DNA of 64,000 nt from Haloarcula halophila. GTDB taxonomy: Archaea > Halobacteriota > Halobacteria > Halobacteriales > Haloarculaceae. The stretch spans positions 2,604,001 to 2,668,000 of the forward strand of contig NZ_CP119559.1 of NCBI RefSeq assembly GCF_029278565.1, given 5' to 3'. The notes under the pieces are model-generated. The model had not been told where the DNA came from. It made no database searches and was given only the letters and a program-made list of their open reading frames with translations. Shown piece after piece: positions 25,029 to 34,452 of the stretch. A program made the position numbers and the translations under genes. Positions within the stretch are counted from its first letter, which is position 1, and each line of letters begins with the position of its first letter.

Positions 25029-25682
25029 TCACCAGTCCCGGCCGGATTCGTCCCGTTCTTCGCGCCACTCGCCGACGATCACGTCGCCGCTCGAGGCGCC
25101 GATCCGCTCGGCACCGGCCTCGAACATCGCCTTCGCCTCGGCCCAGGAGCCGACGCCGCCGCTGGCTTTGACCGGGAGGTAGTTGCTCAGTAGTTCGACG
25201 TCCGGGGCTGTCGCACCCCCCTCGGAGAAGCCCGTGGCGGTCTTGAGGAACGCGGCGTCGGCCTCGGAGGCCAGATTGCCGACGCGGTGGAGTTCGGCCT
25301 CGGTCAACAGCGGTGCCTCGACGATGACCTTCACCGGGATCGGAACGGCGGCGACGACCTCAGCGATCTTCTCGCGGACGGCGTCGTCCTCGCCGGCTTT
25401 CAGGCGCCCGACGTTACACACCAGATCGAGTTCGTCGGCCCCGTCGTCCCACGCTCTCCGGGCCTCGTGACAGGCCGCGTCCGGGCTTCCCTGGCCGTGG
25501 GGAAAGTCGATCACCGTCGACAGCGTGACGTTGGCGTAGTCGGTCGCAAGCGGGAGGTAACAGGGTGGAATACAGGCACGCATGCCGTACTGTATGGCCT
25601 CGTCGAGGCAGCCCCGCACGTCGTCGGGGGTCGTGGTCGGCCCCAGCACGGTGTGCTCGATCCGGTCGGGAACGTCGTCCAT
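25029..25682 (-). CDS. deoC: Deoxyribose-phosphate aldolase
   Basis: DeoC splits 2-deoxyribose-5-phosphate into glyceraldehyde-3-phosphate and acetaldehyde in deoxynucleoside breakdown. The 217-residue class I aldolase shows [15 protein letters not shown] (catalytic Asp), [17 protein letters not shown] [10 protein letters not shown] (with the conserved Glu), [16 protein letters not shown] (Schiff-base Lys in FLKTATGF) and [16 protein letters not shown] (second Lys). Length matches the short archaeal form. The nucleoside phosphorylase gene about 1.6 kb away fits a shared catabolic role. It begins divergently from the DUF63 gene, 78 nt apart. Confidence 0.96.
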   Translation of the reverse strand: MDDVPDRIEHTVLGPTTTPDDVRGCLDEAIQYGMRACIPPCYLPLATDYANVTLSTVIDFPHGQGSPDAACHEARRAWDDGADELDLVCNVGRLKAGEDDAVREKIAEVVAAVPIPVKVIVEAPLLTEAELHRVGNLASEADAAFLKTATGFSEGGATAPDVELLSNYLPVKASGGVGSWAEAKAMFEAGAERIGASSGDVIVGEWREERDESGRDW

Positions 25683-25760
25683 ACGCCCGGCAACGACTGG
25701 CCGACACGTAAACGTCCCGGGGCCGGAACCTTTTCCCGCCCCCGGGTCCCCCGCTGGGGT

Positions 25761-26597
25761 ATGGTACTGCCGTCCGGGTTCGGACTGCCACCCTTGCCGT
25801 ACGTGATCGCACTCGCTTCGGGGACGCTGTTGGTGACGGTCCTGCTGTACGCTGTCGAGCCGCCGATCGATCAGCGGACGGTTGCCGCGCTAGCGCCGTG
25901 GATGGCCGTCGGCGGGGCGCTCCACGCGTTCAATCAGCCGCCGATCGAGGCCTACGACGCCGTCTACCGGCCGCTGTTCGGGACGCCGTCGGTGTATCTC
26001 ACGACCTACGTCGTTCTGGGGATCGCCTGGATCGCGGCGTCGCTGTTCGGCGTCCGGACCAGCCACGACGAGACGGTCACCCGGAACCTCGGACTCATCG
26101 GGACCGGCGTGCTCACGGTCCTGCTGGTGATCGGCGTGACGATGGCGCTGGAGGCGGGGTCGCTGTTCTTGCTGTGGCCGACCGTCGCCGTCGTCGCGAG
26201 CGTCGTCGTCGCTGCCGTCGTCGTCCTCATCGTCGCGCTCTGGCGGACCCCGGTGGTGGTCCGTGCCCGCTATGCCGCGCCGGTCGTCGTCTTCGCACAC
26301 ACCCTAGACGGCATCTCGACGGCCATCGGGACCGACATCCTCGGGATCGGCGAGCGCTCTCCGGTCCCCCGGGAGATCATGGAGTTCGCGGGGAGCCTCG
26401 AAGCCTCGTCGGTGCTGGGCAGCGGCTGGCTGTTCGTCGCCGTCAAACTGGTCGTCGCCGTCGCCGTCGTCCTCCTGATGCACCAGTATCTCGAAGAGGA
26501 GCCCGTCGAGGGGGGGCTCCTGTTGTCGCTGATCGCCGCAGTCGGTCTCGGTCCGGCGACGAACAACATCGTCCTGTTCCTGTTTCTCGCGCCCTGA
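25761..26597 (+). CDS. DUF63 family archaeal membrane protein
   Basis: A 278-residue polytopic membrane protein with about eight helices. Conserved family features are [11 protein letters not shown], the intramembrane motif [35 protein letters not shown] and the C-terminal [19 protein letters not shown]63 is archaea-specific and not characterised; the conserved polar residues inside membrane helices (His, Asp, Arg, Glu) hint at an enzyme or transporter rather than a scaffold. The ATG at 25761 follows shortly after the divergent deoC promoter. Confidence 0.85.
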   Translation: MVLPSGFGLPPLPYVIALASGTLLVTVLLYAVEPPIDQRTVAALAPWMAVGGALHAFNQPPIEAYDAVYRPLFGTPSVYLTTYVVLGIAWIAASLFGVRTSHDETVTRNLGLIGTGVLTVLLVIGVTMALEAGSLFLLWPTVAVVASVVVAAVVVLIVALWRTPVVVRARYAAPVVVFAHTLDGISTAIGTDILGIGERSPVPREIMEFAGSLEASSVLGSGWLFVAVKLVVAVAVVLLMHQYLEEEPVEGGLLLSLIAAVGLGPATNNIVLFLFLAP

Positions 26598-26725
26598 GAC
26601 CCCTCCGCAGTGCCCATCTCTCCGAATTCGCGTAGCTGACCGTCCTGGACACGGGAGATCGCGTCGCACGACTTCGGAGAGAGTCGTCCACAACACCCTT
26701 TGTGCTGCCAGTCCCAGCGGGTGAT

Positions 26726-27205
26726 ATGCTCGCCCTCCCCCTCGGGCAGTGGGTACTCGTCTGTCTCGTCTCCGGCGCCATGGCAGCGGCGCTGATGAAC
26801 ATTCCCATGTACGTCCAGCCACAGGGGTACCAGCCGGCCCACGTCGCCGCCGCGGGGCTCCGTCGGTGTGACCCGACGGACGTGAGCCAGGCGCTCGCGG
26901 TCGCGGTCCACCAGGTGACCGGGACGGTCGCTCCACTCCTGTACGGGGCCGTCGTCCTCGTCCTGTCGCCGCTTCCGATCGCCCTGTCGCTCAACGGTGT
27001 ACCGACGATCCCCCATCTCGTCGGCATCGCGGTACTCACGCTGTTCATCTACTTCTTTTTCGAGCGCGTCGCCATGCCCCGCGCCGGCGGGAGTCTCCGC
27101 GAGGAGGCGACGCCGATCGTCCGCCAGTGGGCGCTGTCGACGTTCATCTACGGCGTAACCCTGGCGCTGCTGGTCCCGGCGATGGTCCGGATACTCGTCC
27201 TCTGA
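26726..27205 (+). CDS. Haloarchaeal membrane protein of unknown function
   Basis: A 159-residue protein with four predicted helices (about 8-27, 72-92, 97-115 and 135-157). Between helices 1 and 2 is a conserved-looking polar stretch MYVQPQGYQPAHVAAAGLRRCDP. No enzyme motif recognised. Start at ATG 26726; a GTG at 26702 would add eight residues. A small hairpin ACGACT-N8-AGTCGT (26668-26687) lies between the DUF63 stop and this gene and could end the upstream transcript. Confidence 0.7.
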   Translation: MLALPLGQWVLVCLVSGAMAAALMNIPMYVQPQGYQPAHVAAAGLRRCDPTDVSQALAVAVHQVTGTVAPLLYGAVVLVLSPLPIALSLNGVPTIPHLVGIAVLTLFIYFFFERVAMPRAGGSLREEATPIVRQWALSTFIYGVTLALLVPAMVRILVL

Positions 27206-27287
27206 GTCCCGCGAGCAGAGCACTCCCGCTATCCCGTCGGTGTGGCGAACCCCCGCCGTTTTTCGCCCCACCAGTGTAACCTCGGGT

Positions 27288-28013
27288 ATGGCCAAACAAC
27301 CCCACTTGCTCGTCGAACCGGGCGATCTGAACGATATCGCGCTTATTCCGGGTGATCCCGGCCGTGTCGACCGCATCGCCGGTCACTGCGAGGACACCGA
27401 GACCGTCGCACAGAACCGCGAGTACAAGCTCGTCAACGCCACCTACGAGGGGCGGGACCTGACGATCTGTTCGACCGGGATCGGCTCCCCGTCGGCGGCT
27501 ATCGCCGTCGAGGAACTGGCGTCCGTCGGCGTCGAGACGTTCATCCGCGTCGGGACAACGGGGGCGCTCCAGTCCGATATCGAGATCGGTGACATGGTCG
27601 TCGCCACCGGTGCCGCCAAAGACGAGGGGACCAGCCAGCGCTACGAGGACGTCACCGTTCCGGCCGTCCCGGACTACGACGTCCTCTCGGCGCTCGTCGA
27701 CGCCGCGGAGGCCAACGACGAGGACGTCCACGTCGGCCCGATCGCCACTGACGACGCCTTCTACGCCGAAACAGAGGAATACGTCAGTGACTGGGTGGCG
27801 GCGGGGCTGTTGGCCGTCGAGATGGAGGCCTCGGCCGTCTTCTCGCTGGCCCGCCGGAAGGGACTGGCCGCGGGTGCTATCTGTACCGTCGACGGGAACC
27901 TCGTCGAGGGAACACAGAAAGGCGAGACCGACGCCGACGAACTCCCCGAGAAGGCCAAGGACAACGTCGAGCGGGCGATCGAACTCGGGCTGACCGCCGC
28001 GGCGTCGCTGTAG
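27288..28013 (+). CDS. udp: Uridine/purine nucleoside phosphorylase (PNP_UDP_1 family)
   Basis: The 241-residue product belongs to nucleoside phosphorylase family 1, releasing base and ribose-1-phosphate from a nucleoside. Motifs are DIALIPGDPGRVDRIAGHCE (phosphate-binding GDPxR), ICSTGIGSPSAAIAVEEL, FIRVGTTGALQ and LLAVEMEASAVFSLARRKGL (the Met-Glu that contacts ribose). These match uridine phosphorylase more than the purine enzyme, but specificity in haloarchaea is not certain. In Archaea the product can feed the pentose bisphosphate pathway. ATG at 27288 fixed by the canonical N-terminus. Confidence 0.9.
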   Translation: MAKQPHLLVEPGDLNDIALIPGDPGRVDRIAGHCEDTETVAQNREYKLVNATYEGRDLTICSTGIGSPSAAIAVEELASVGVETFIRVGTTGALQSDIEIGDMVVATGAAKDEGTSQRYEDVTVPAVPDYDVLSALVDAAEANDEDVHVGPIATDDAFYAETEEYVSDWVAAGLLAVEMEASAVFSLARRKGLAAGAICTVDGNLVEGTQKGETDADELPEKAKDNVERAIELGLTAAASL

Positions 28014-28073
28014 GGGGACGCCGACCGCCGGGCGGTGGTTTTACTCCGGCTGGCCCACACGATAGAGATAGTC

Positions 28074-29519
28074 ATGCTCGACGGGGTCAGAGACCGGGTC
28101 CGGACGGGTGCCCAGCGACTCCACCGCGTCGAGCGCCGGGAACTGCGGGAGTTCCGCCGGTGGATGGAGACCACCGACCACCTGGTCCACCTCTCGATGC
28201 TCGTGGTGGTACCGTTGCTCATCGGACTGGTGACCGCACTGGCAAACGCCGTCCCGTCGCTGACCTTCCTGCTGTTCCCGCCGCTGGCGTCGGGCACCTA
28301 CACGCTCTTCGTCGACCCCACGGGAAAGTATTCCAGCCCGGGGCGGTTCGTCGCCGGGCTGACACTGGGGGCTGCCTGTGGCCTCGCCGCGCTGTGGGTC
28401 TCACAGTCGTTTCTCACGGCACCGCCCGGGCCGTTCGCGGTCAACGCCGTCGCCGCAGGGGGTGCGGTCCTGCTGACCGGGCTGGTGACCTGGCCGCTGG
28501 GGATTGAGGAGCCGTCGGGATACGCCACCGCGCTGCTGACGCTGTTGCTCCAGCCCGCCCAACGGTTCCCCTATCTCGGGAGTATCTTCCTCGCGAGTAC
28601 CTTCGTCGCGGTCGTCTTCACGGTCTGGCGCGAGCGGTTCTACGACCGGCGGGCGACCTACCTCTACGAGTCGACACAGGGTGACGACCACGTCCTGGTG
28701 CCGATGCGCGGCGAGACCCCCGGCCGGACCGCACTACTCGGCGCGCGGTTGGCCGCGGCCCACGACGCCGGGAAGGTCGTCCTGCTCGATCTGGTTCCCG
28801 ACCAGGCGGTCGCAGCGGCCGAACGGGCGCTACTGGACGGCGAGGACACCGATATCGACCCCGACGACGGCGGCGACGAGCCCCTGGACGAGGGTCTTGG
28901 GACCCGCGTCGACGCCTTGGAGCGGGAGGCCGGTCGGATCGAGACCCGGGCCGGCGTCCCCTGTGAGGTGGTCGTGGCCGTCGACGACGGGACCCCGGCG
29001 GCGACCACGCTCGGGACGGCCGACGCGGTCAACTGCGACCTCGTCGTCGCCCCCTACGAGAGCGAACACGGGGCGCTCACGCCGTACCTCCGGCGGTTGC
29101 TCGGCGGTGACACCGACGTGTTGGTCCACCGCTCGCGGACCGAACGGACCCGCTGGAAACACGTCCTGGTCTCGGTGCGCCGGGCCAGCGACGTCTCGCA
29201 CAACATGGTCGACTTCGCGACCCGACTGGCCGGCCGCAGCGGCCGGGTCGCCGTCGCCACCTGTATCGGCGCCCGATCGGATCGGCGCCGGGCCGAGGAG
29301 ATGCTGGCGGACCTGGTCGAACCGTTCGAGGGGTCCTTCGAGACCCGCGTCGCCCGGACCGACATCCAGTCGTTTCTCACCGAGACCGGCTCCCAGTACG
29401 ACCTGGTCGTGATCGGTGCCAGCCAGGACCGCAGCGCCGCCTCGCGGTTCGTCTCGCCGCCGACGTTCGAACGGCTCGACGCCGTCGAGGCCGACGTGGC
29501 GATAGTCGACCGGAACTAG
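28074..29519 (+). CDS. HPP-family membrane protein fused to universal stress protein domains
   Basis: A 481-residue fusion. Residues about 40-190 contain four membrane helices of the HPP type (FLLFPPLASGTYTLFVDP, then GLAALW, GAVLLTGLV, GYATALLTLLLQP). The cytoplasmic C-terminus (about 205-481) holds two UspA-like halves: DDHVLVPMRGETPGRTALLGARLAAAHDAGKV... and KHVLVSVRRASDVSHNMVDFATRLAG...YDLVVIGASQDR (each compressed), the second retaining a Gly-rich end. HPP proteins transport nitrite in cyanobacteria; Usp domains bind ATP or AMP and often sense stress. This gene opens a run of cation/ion-handling genes. It converges on the K+ channel with a 4-nt overlap. Transported ion unknown. Confidence 0.82.
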   Translation: MLDGVRDRVRTGAQRLHRVERRELREFRRWMETTDHLVHLSMLVVVPLLIGLVTALANAVPSLTFLLFPPLASGTYTLFVDPTGKYSSPGRFVAGLTLGAACGLAALWVSQSFLTAPPGPFAVNAVAAGGAVLLTGLVTWPLGIEEPSGYATALLTLLLQPAQRFPYLGSIFLASTFVAVVFTVWRERFYDRRATYLYESTQGDDHVLVPMRGETPGRTALLGARLAAAHDAGKVVLLDLVPDQAVAAAERALLDGEDTDIDPDDGGDEPLDEGLGTRVDALEREAGRIETRAGVPCEVVVAVDDGTPAATTLGTADAVNCDLVVAPYESEHGALTPYLRRLLGGDTDVLVHRSRTERTRWKHVLVSVRRASDVSHNMVDFATRLAGRSGRVAVATCIGARSDRRRAEEMLADLVEPFEGSFETRVARTDIQSFLTETGSQYDLVVIGASQDRSAASRFVSPPTFERLDAVEADVAIVDRN

Positions 29520-30673
29520 CGTTCGTCGTCGACTTCGAGGATCGTGTCGGCCACGCTCTCCATCCCCTCACGGCCCAGCGCGGACTGGACGATGAGGTGT
29601 CCGCCGATGACCGCCGGGCTGATGACCGTGTCGGCGCCGGCCCGGCGGAGTTTCTCGATGTTCTCGCGGTCCGTCGCCGCGGCCACGAGCGTCGCCGACG
29701 GGTTCATGTTGTTCGCCGTCAGCAGCGACAGGGCGTCCTGTGCGTCGTCGTTCGTGGCCGCCACGACTGCACTCGCGTCCTCGATGCCGGCCCGCTGGAG
29801 CGGTTCCTCGTCGCTGGGGTCGGCGGTGAGGACGGCGATGTCCCGCTGCTGGAGCCGCGACGCGGTGTCCGTGTCGGGGGTGATGACGACGAACTCCACT
29901 GCGCCGGTCAGTTCTTCGAGGATCGGTTCCGTCAGGTCGCCGTAGCCCAGGACCAGTACGTGGTCCTGGAACAGTTCCAGTTGTGCGTCAGTCATGTTTC
30001 CGAGTGCCTCCGAGAGGCGTTTCTCGATGGCGGGGCCGAGCAGGGTCCCCAGCGCGATCGCGAAACTGGCGGTCCCCAGAACGACCACCGACATCGCGAA
30101 CAGCGTCGCCTGCTCGGTGTTCGGTGTCACGTCGCCGTAGCCGACGGTGCTGGCGGTCACGAGCGTGTAGTAGAACGCGTCGGTCAGCGTCGAGACGTTG
30201 TTGAACTCCTCGCGCAGCGCGAAGGTCCCGGCGGTGCCGTACACCTGTGCGCCGATCAGCGCCGCGCCGGCAGCCAGTTGCGCCGTCGAGAGATCGATCG
30301 CCCGGTCGAACCGCTGCCGGTTGAACAGCATCGTCGGGATCGAGACCAGCGAGAGCACCACGAGCGGAACCGACACCGCCGACGATTGGACGAGGCCCTG
30401 TGCGGCCGAGACCGGCAGGAGGATGGCGGTCACGTACCAGCCCAGCCGGAGTCGACGTCGCAGGCCGAAGACGCCGACCAGCAGCGTGAAGCCGGTCAGC
30501 GCACCCGTAAACCCCGCGGCCCGCTGGGCGCTCCGTGGGACGTACGCGGCCAGTGGACCGAAGACGGGGGCCTCGCTGATGTTGACCACACCGGTTGCAA
30601 ACGAGAGGATCGCGACTACCGTCGGGAGGAGGATTGCGGCACGTGCACCGACCCAGTCCCGTCGCCGATCCAT
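29516..30673 (-). CDS. Potassium channel with TrkA-N (RCK) regulatory domain
   Basis: A 385-residue K+ channel. Several hydrophobic segments (about 12-30, 55-72, 78-112, 130-150) precede a pore loop with the selectivity filter TVGYGD (176-181) and an inner helix (190-214). The cytoplasmic part starts with VLVLGYGDLTEPILEEL (about 239-255), a Rossmann-type TrkA-N domain, ending near PAVIGGHLIVQSALG. Such RCK domains bind NAD(H), ADP or Ca2+ and gate the pore. Haloarchaea hold molar K+, so channel gating matters for osmotic adjustment. Divergent from the TrkA-C pair, 94 nt apart, and convergent with the HPP-Usp gene. Confidence 0.92.
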   Translation of the reverse strand: MDRRRDWVGARAAILLPTVVAILSFATGVVNISEAPVFGPLAAYVPRSAQRAAGFTGALTGFTLLVGVFGLRRRLRLGWYVTAILLPVSAAQGLVQSSAVSVPLVVLSLVSIPTMLFNRQRFDRAIDLSTAQLAAGAALIGAQVYGTAGTFALREEFNNVSTLTDAFYYTLVTASTVGYGDVTPNTEQATLFAMSVVVLGTASFAIALGTLLGPAIEKRLSEALGNMTDAQLELFQDHVLVLGYGDLTEPILEELTGAVEFVVITPDTDTASRLQQRDIAVLTADPSDEEPLQRAGIEDASAVVAATNDDAQDALSLLTANNMNPSATLVAAATDRENIEKLRRAGADTVISPAVIGGHLIVQSALGREGMESVADTILEVDDER

Positions 30674-30767
30674 ATCTCTCTGTCACCGTGCCGTGTCCTA
30701 AATGTACTGCCTCGGAAGGGTGGCCGACGCCGGAAGCGATTTACTGCCGGACATACACGGTGGGCAC

Positions 30768-31985
30768 ATGGCTTCGCTCCCGGTCGAGATCCTCCTGGGC
30801 GTCTATCTGGGACTGCTCGTGGGGGTCATCCCCGCGCTCGTCTCCGGTGCGCTGGGGTTTACGTTCAAATATTTCACCGGGGTGACACTGCCCGGGTTCG
30901 GTGTCGCCGTGTTAGCGATCGCGCTGGCCGGCGTCAGCGGCGGACTGCTGGCGCTTGCCGACCAGTCGATCACCTCGTTACCCAACGCCGAGCGCGTCAT
31001 CACCGCGATCCTCGTCGTCGCGATGGTGTCGCTGTACGCACACGCCAAGGGCGACCAGATGGGCGCGAACTTCCCGAAACGGCTCTCCTTACAGTCGCTA
31101 CGGGAGAAGAAACTCTCGACGGACCTGGCCGATCTCGTCGGCGGGCGTGACGAGGTCCGTATCCACGTCGTCGGGGAGATCGCCGACATGGAAGGATATC
31201 CTCCCCTCTCGGAACCGCTCCGGGCGGAGATCCGGGGCAGCGAGTGGACGTTTCCGGTCGATCTCCGGATCGGCGAACTCGAATCCCGCCTGGAGGACCG
31301 CCTGAAGACAGAACACGATCTCGGCGACGTCGCGGTGAACATCGACGAGCGGGGGCAGGCGACCGTCGTCGCCGCGCCGCCGTTCTCGGGACTCTCGAAA
31401 CGCGTCGGCGACGGCCGTCACGCGGTCTCGATCGACGCGAAACTCCCGACGGGACTCGCTCGTGGCGACGAAGTGACCGTCTTGACGACGGACGCGCAGG
31501 TTCGGGGGACCGTCGTCAGTGCCCGCTGTGAGGGGTCGAAACCGGTCGAGACGCCCGAAGAACCCGAGGTCGACGCCACCGAGAAACCGCCGACGCCGGC
31601 GCAGGCGCCGACGACCGACGGCGGCGAGGGACGGTTGACTGTCGGGGTCCGGCGGACCGACGCCCAACCGTTGCTCAGGGCCTCGACAGCGAAAGTGGTC
31701 GTCGAGCCCCGCGGGACCCGCCGGGAGTTCGAACTCGTCTCCTTGCTTCGCCGGGCCGGCAGCCGGTTCCAGCGGGTGACGATCGGGGCCGACAGCGCAC
31801 TCGACGGACAGACGATCGGTGCCGCGGCCGTCAGAGAGACCTACGGCGTCGCGATCGTGGCCGTGCGTACGCAGGGGGGATGGCGACTCGCCCCGCGTGG
31901 CGACAGCGATCTGACCGCCGGCGACGAACTGTACGCGGTCGGCCCCCGCGAGGCTCTGACGGCGTTCACGGAGGCGGTCGCGTGA
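30768..31985 (+). CDS. Membrane protein with TrkA-C (RCK_C) domain, first of a coupled pair
   Basis: A 405-residue protein. Three membrane helices (about 5-30, 42-65 and 78-95) are followed by a cytoplasmic region; residues about 295-405 end with a TrkA-C-like domain (EFELVSLLRRAGSRFQRVTIGADSALDGQTIGAAAVRETYGVAIVAVRTQGGW... compressed). The residues between helices and RCK_C include a Pro/Thr linker (about 260-290). Its TGA overlaps the GTG start of a homologous longer gene (31982), so the two subunits are made together, probably as a hetero-oligomeric ion channel regulator or transporter. The ATG at 30768 is chosen over an upstream ATG at 30702 because it directly precedes the first membrane helix. 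Confidence 0.78.
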   Translation: MASLPVEILLGVYLGLLVGVIPALVSGALGFTFKYFTGVTLPGFGVAVLAIALAGVSGGLLALADQSITSLPNAERVITAILVVAMVSLYAHAKGDQMGANFPKRLSLQSLREKKLSTDLADLVGGRDEVRIHVVGEIADMEGYPPLSEPLRAEIRGSEWTFPVDLRIGELESRLEDRLKTEHDLGDVAVNIDERGQATVVAAPPFSGLSKRVGDGRHAVSIDAKLPTGLARGDEVTVLTTDAQVRGTVVSARCEGSKPVETPEEPEVDATEKPPTPAQAPTTDGGEGRLTVGVRRTDAQPLLRASTAKVVVEPRGTRREFELVSLLRRAGSRFQRVTIGADSALDGQTIGAAAVRETYGVAIVAVRTQGGWRLAPRGDSDLTAGDELYAVGPREALTAFTEAVA

Positions 31986-34135
31986 GTCCCGCTGTCGCCG
32001 GCCTGGCGCTCCAGGGCGTCGTCCCGCAGAACGGGACACTCACCGACCAACTCGTCGGCGTCATCGCGGGAATGCTCGGGCTGGCGACGGTAGCCGGCAC
32101 CCTTTCGGGGACCGTCGCACTGGCGTACCGCTGGTACGTCCGCGAGCGGGTCCCTGCCGGACTGGCGGTCCTGGTCGGACTGAGCGCCGTCGCGCTCTAC
32201 ATGGGGACGACGACTGCGCTGGGACAGGTCATCGGCGGCAGCGACGACGTACTCGCCGCTGAAGCGATCCTGGCGAACATCGGCGCGTTCGTCGTCGGCG
32301 GCTTCGGGGCGTACACTGGGACCCGGATCGGCGAGCGGTTGGGGACCGACCTGTTCGGCGTGACCGGCGGTCGTGAGATCGACGCCGACGTCAGCGAGAT
32401 CGTCCGGACGGTCGGCCGCGTCACATCGGTCACGCTGCCCGAGGAGATCGACGATATCGTCGGCTACGACCCGATGCCCGAGAAGACGAAGGAGAAACTG
32501 GCCGGCCGACGGTTCCTCTTCCCGCGGCGGCTGACGAAGACGGAACTCCGCGAGCGGCTGGTCTCCCGGCTCAAAGTCGACTACGGCGTCGGCCATGTCG
32601 ACCTGGAACTGACCGGCGACGGCACCGTCGAATACCTCGCGATCGGTTCCCGGGCCGCGGGGATCGGACCGACGCTCCCGCCGGCGACCAACGCCGTCGC
32701 CATCCAGGCGGACCCGGCCCACGCCGCCAGCGCCGGCGACCTGGTTCAGGTCTGGGAGACGGACCCGCTCCAGCGGGTCCTGACGGGGGAACTCCGCGGT
32801 GTCGCCGGCGAGATCGTCACCGTCGCTATCGACGCGGCGGACACGCAGAAAGTCGACCCCAGCACGCAGTACAAACTCGTCACGCTCCCGGTCCAGGACC
32901 GGCCTGACCGGGAGTTCGCGTCCCTGTTACGGGCGGCCGACGAGACGCTCGGGACCGCGACGGTCGAGGCCGGGAGCGATCTCGACGGGGTCACGATCGG
33001 CGGGTTGCAGGCCACCGTCGTCGCGATCACCCGCGAGGGCGCGAAACCGGAACCGATCCCCGACAGGAGCCGGGTCCTGTCCGCGGGTGACATCCTCTAC
33101 GCGATCGCGACGCCCGACGCGCTCCGCCGGCTCGAAGCCGCGGCCGTGGGTGCCGAACCCAGCGATGTCGACGCCAGCGAGGAACTGCCGACGGCGGCTG
33201 TCCCCACGACCGAAGGCGGTGACGACACCGACGACATCTCCGGGCCACCGGCGGCCGCACAGTCCGAGCCCGCCGTCGAGCAGCCGACGGTGTCCGAAGC
33301 GGAGACAACGTCTCGTCCCGACGCAGACTCCGAGCAGGCAGCGACGACAGACACCGGGTCCAACGAGCAGTCCGACGGTGACGGGAGTGCCGAGACCGAC
33401 GGGCCTGACTCGGACACGATGGCGGACGCGCCGGCTTCGAACGCTGCGGACGCGGTCGAATCGGACGGTCCCGACGAACCGACAGGGGACGAGGCCGACC
33501 AGAAAGAGCCTGCTGACGACCAGTCACTCGTCGACGTACTGGGTGGCACGCCCGATAGGGCAGGTCCTGACGACACCGCCGAACCCGAGCCGCCGGTCGA
33601 CGGTTCCGACGGAGACGAGACGGACACCGAAGACGACGGAGGTGACGAGACCGACGTCGCACTGTCGGACACCGACGAACCACCGACAGATACCGACGAC
33701 GGTTCCGATCGGCCGACCGAAACCGACGGACAAGCGGCCGACCGGTCCCCCGACGAGACAGAGTCCGACCAGTCCGACGACGACACAGAGCCCGACCTGT
33801 CTCCCGACGACGAGACGGTCCCGGACACCGATCTGTTGGACTCGTTCGCCGACGAGACGGGCGAGGACGTCTCAGCACACGATCCCGAGCAGGCAGCGAC
33901 TGATCCCGACGAACTGACTGGGCCGGACGAACCGACCGACCAGGCCGTCCACACTGCCGACAACATCTTTGAGTCGCTCAACGAGGGCGACGGGGACGAC
34001 ATCGACCTGGACGCGCTCCTCCAGGGCGAGGGCGAGGACGAGGACGTGGCGGTGTGGGACCCCGACGCCACCGAAAGCGACGACGAGACGGGGGACGATC
34101 CAGCCGCCGACCCGGACGACCGTGACCGCGAGTGA
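31982..34135 (+). CDS. Membrane protein with TrkA-C domain and a 300-residue acidic tail
   Basis: A 717-residue paralogue of the preceding protein: three membrane helices (about 18-40, 55-75 and 88-110), a cytoplasmic region, and a TrkA-C-like domain (about 300-385; FASLLRAADETLGTATVEAGSDLDG...). From about residue 400 to the end it is almost entirely Asp, Glu, Thr, Ser, Pro and Gly, more than 300 residues with no hydrophobic core. The start is GTG at 31982, overlapping the previous stop (GTGA). The pair and the neighbouring K+ channel suggest ion-flux control. The tail could be an intrinsically disordered cation-binding sensor, which is speculation. Confidence 0.78.
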   Translation: MSPAVAGLALQGVVPQNGTLTDQLVGVIAGMLGLATVAGTLSGTVALAYRWYVRERVPAGLAVLVGLSAVALYMGTTTALGQVIGGSDDVLAAEAILANIGAFVVGGFGAYTGTRIGERLGTDLFGVTGGREIDADVSEIVRTVGRVTSVTLPEEIDDIVGYDPMPEKTKEKLAGRRFLFPRRLTKTELRERLVSRLKVDYGVGHVDLELTGDGTVEYLAIGSRAAGIGPTLPPATNAVAIQADPAHAASAGDLVQVWETDPLQRVLTGELRGVAGEIVTVAIDAADTQKVDPSTQYKLVTLPVQDRPDREFASLLRAADETLGTATVEAGSDLDGVTIGGLQATVVAITREGAKPEPIPDRSRVLSAGDILYAIATPDALRRLEAAAVGAEPSDVDASEELPTAAVPTTEGGDDTDDISGPPAAAQSEPAVEQPTVSEAETTSRPDADSEQAATTDTGSNEQSDGDGSAETDGPDSDTMADAPASNAADAVESDGPDEPTGDEADQKEPADDQSLVDVLGGTPDRAGPDDTAEPEPPVDGSDGDETDTEDDGGDETDVALSDTDEPPTDTDDGSDRPTETDGQAADRSPDETESDQSDDDTEPDLSPDDETVPDTDLLDSFADETGEDVSAHDPEQAATDPDELTGPDEPTDQAVHTADNIFESLNEGDGDDIDLDALLQGEGEDEDVAVWDPDATESDDETGDDPAADPDDRDRE

Positions 34136-34176
34136 CCTTCGGAACCCTCTTTGTCTCCCGGCTATCTCCTCCAGAT

Positions 34177-34452
34177 ATGGAGTGGAAACTGTTCGCACAC
34201 CTCCGAGAAGTCGCCGGCGGTGACACCGTTACCGTCGACGTCGACGGCGAACCGACAGTCGGTGCCGCGTTGGACGCACTCCGCGAGGAGTACCCTTCCC
34301 TGGCCGCCGAGGTATCGGAGGACGGCGAGCTGGTCGACCACGTCAGACTACTGGTCGACGGCGAGGACCCCTTCACTGCGGGTGAGGGCCTGGCGACGAC
34401 CGTCGACGAGGGCACCGAACTGGCCCTGTTCCCGCCGGTCAGCGGCGGCTAA
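34177..34452 (+). CDS. samp1: Ubiquitin-like small archaeal modifier protein 1 (MoaD family)
   Basis: A 91-residue beta-grasp protein beginning MEWKLFAHLREVAGG and ending ALFPPVSGG, nearly the SAMP1 pattern of Haloferax. SAMP1 is attached through its C-terminal Gly-Gly to lysines of target proteins by the E1-like UbaA, and also donates sulfur for molybdopterin synthesis. The diglycine is present and exposed at the very end. The ATG at 34177 is fixed by the family N-terminus. Its stop overlaps the convergent GNAT gene by 4 nt. Confidence 0.93.
   Translation: MEWKLFAHLREVAGGDTVTVDVDGEPTVGAALDALREEYPSLAAEVSEDGELVDHVRLLVDGEDPFTAGEGLATTVDEGTELALFPPVSGG

Noticed and set aside
26668..26687. Hairpin ACGACT-N8-AGTCGT as a regulatory site
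   Set aside because: Short, between same-strand genes; most easily a termination or chance hairpin in GC-rich DNA.
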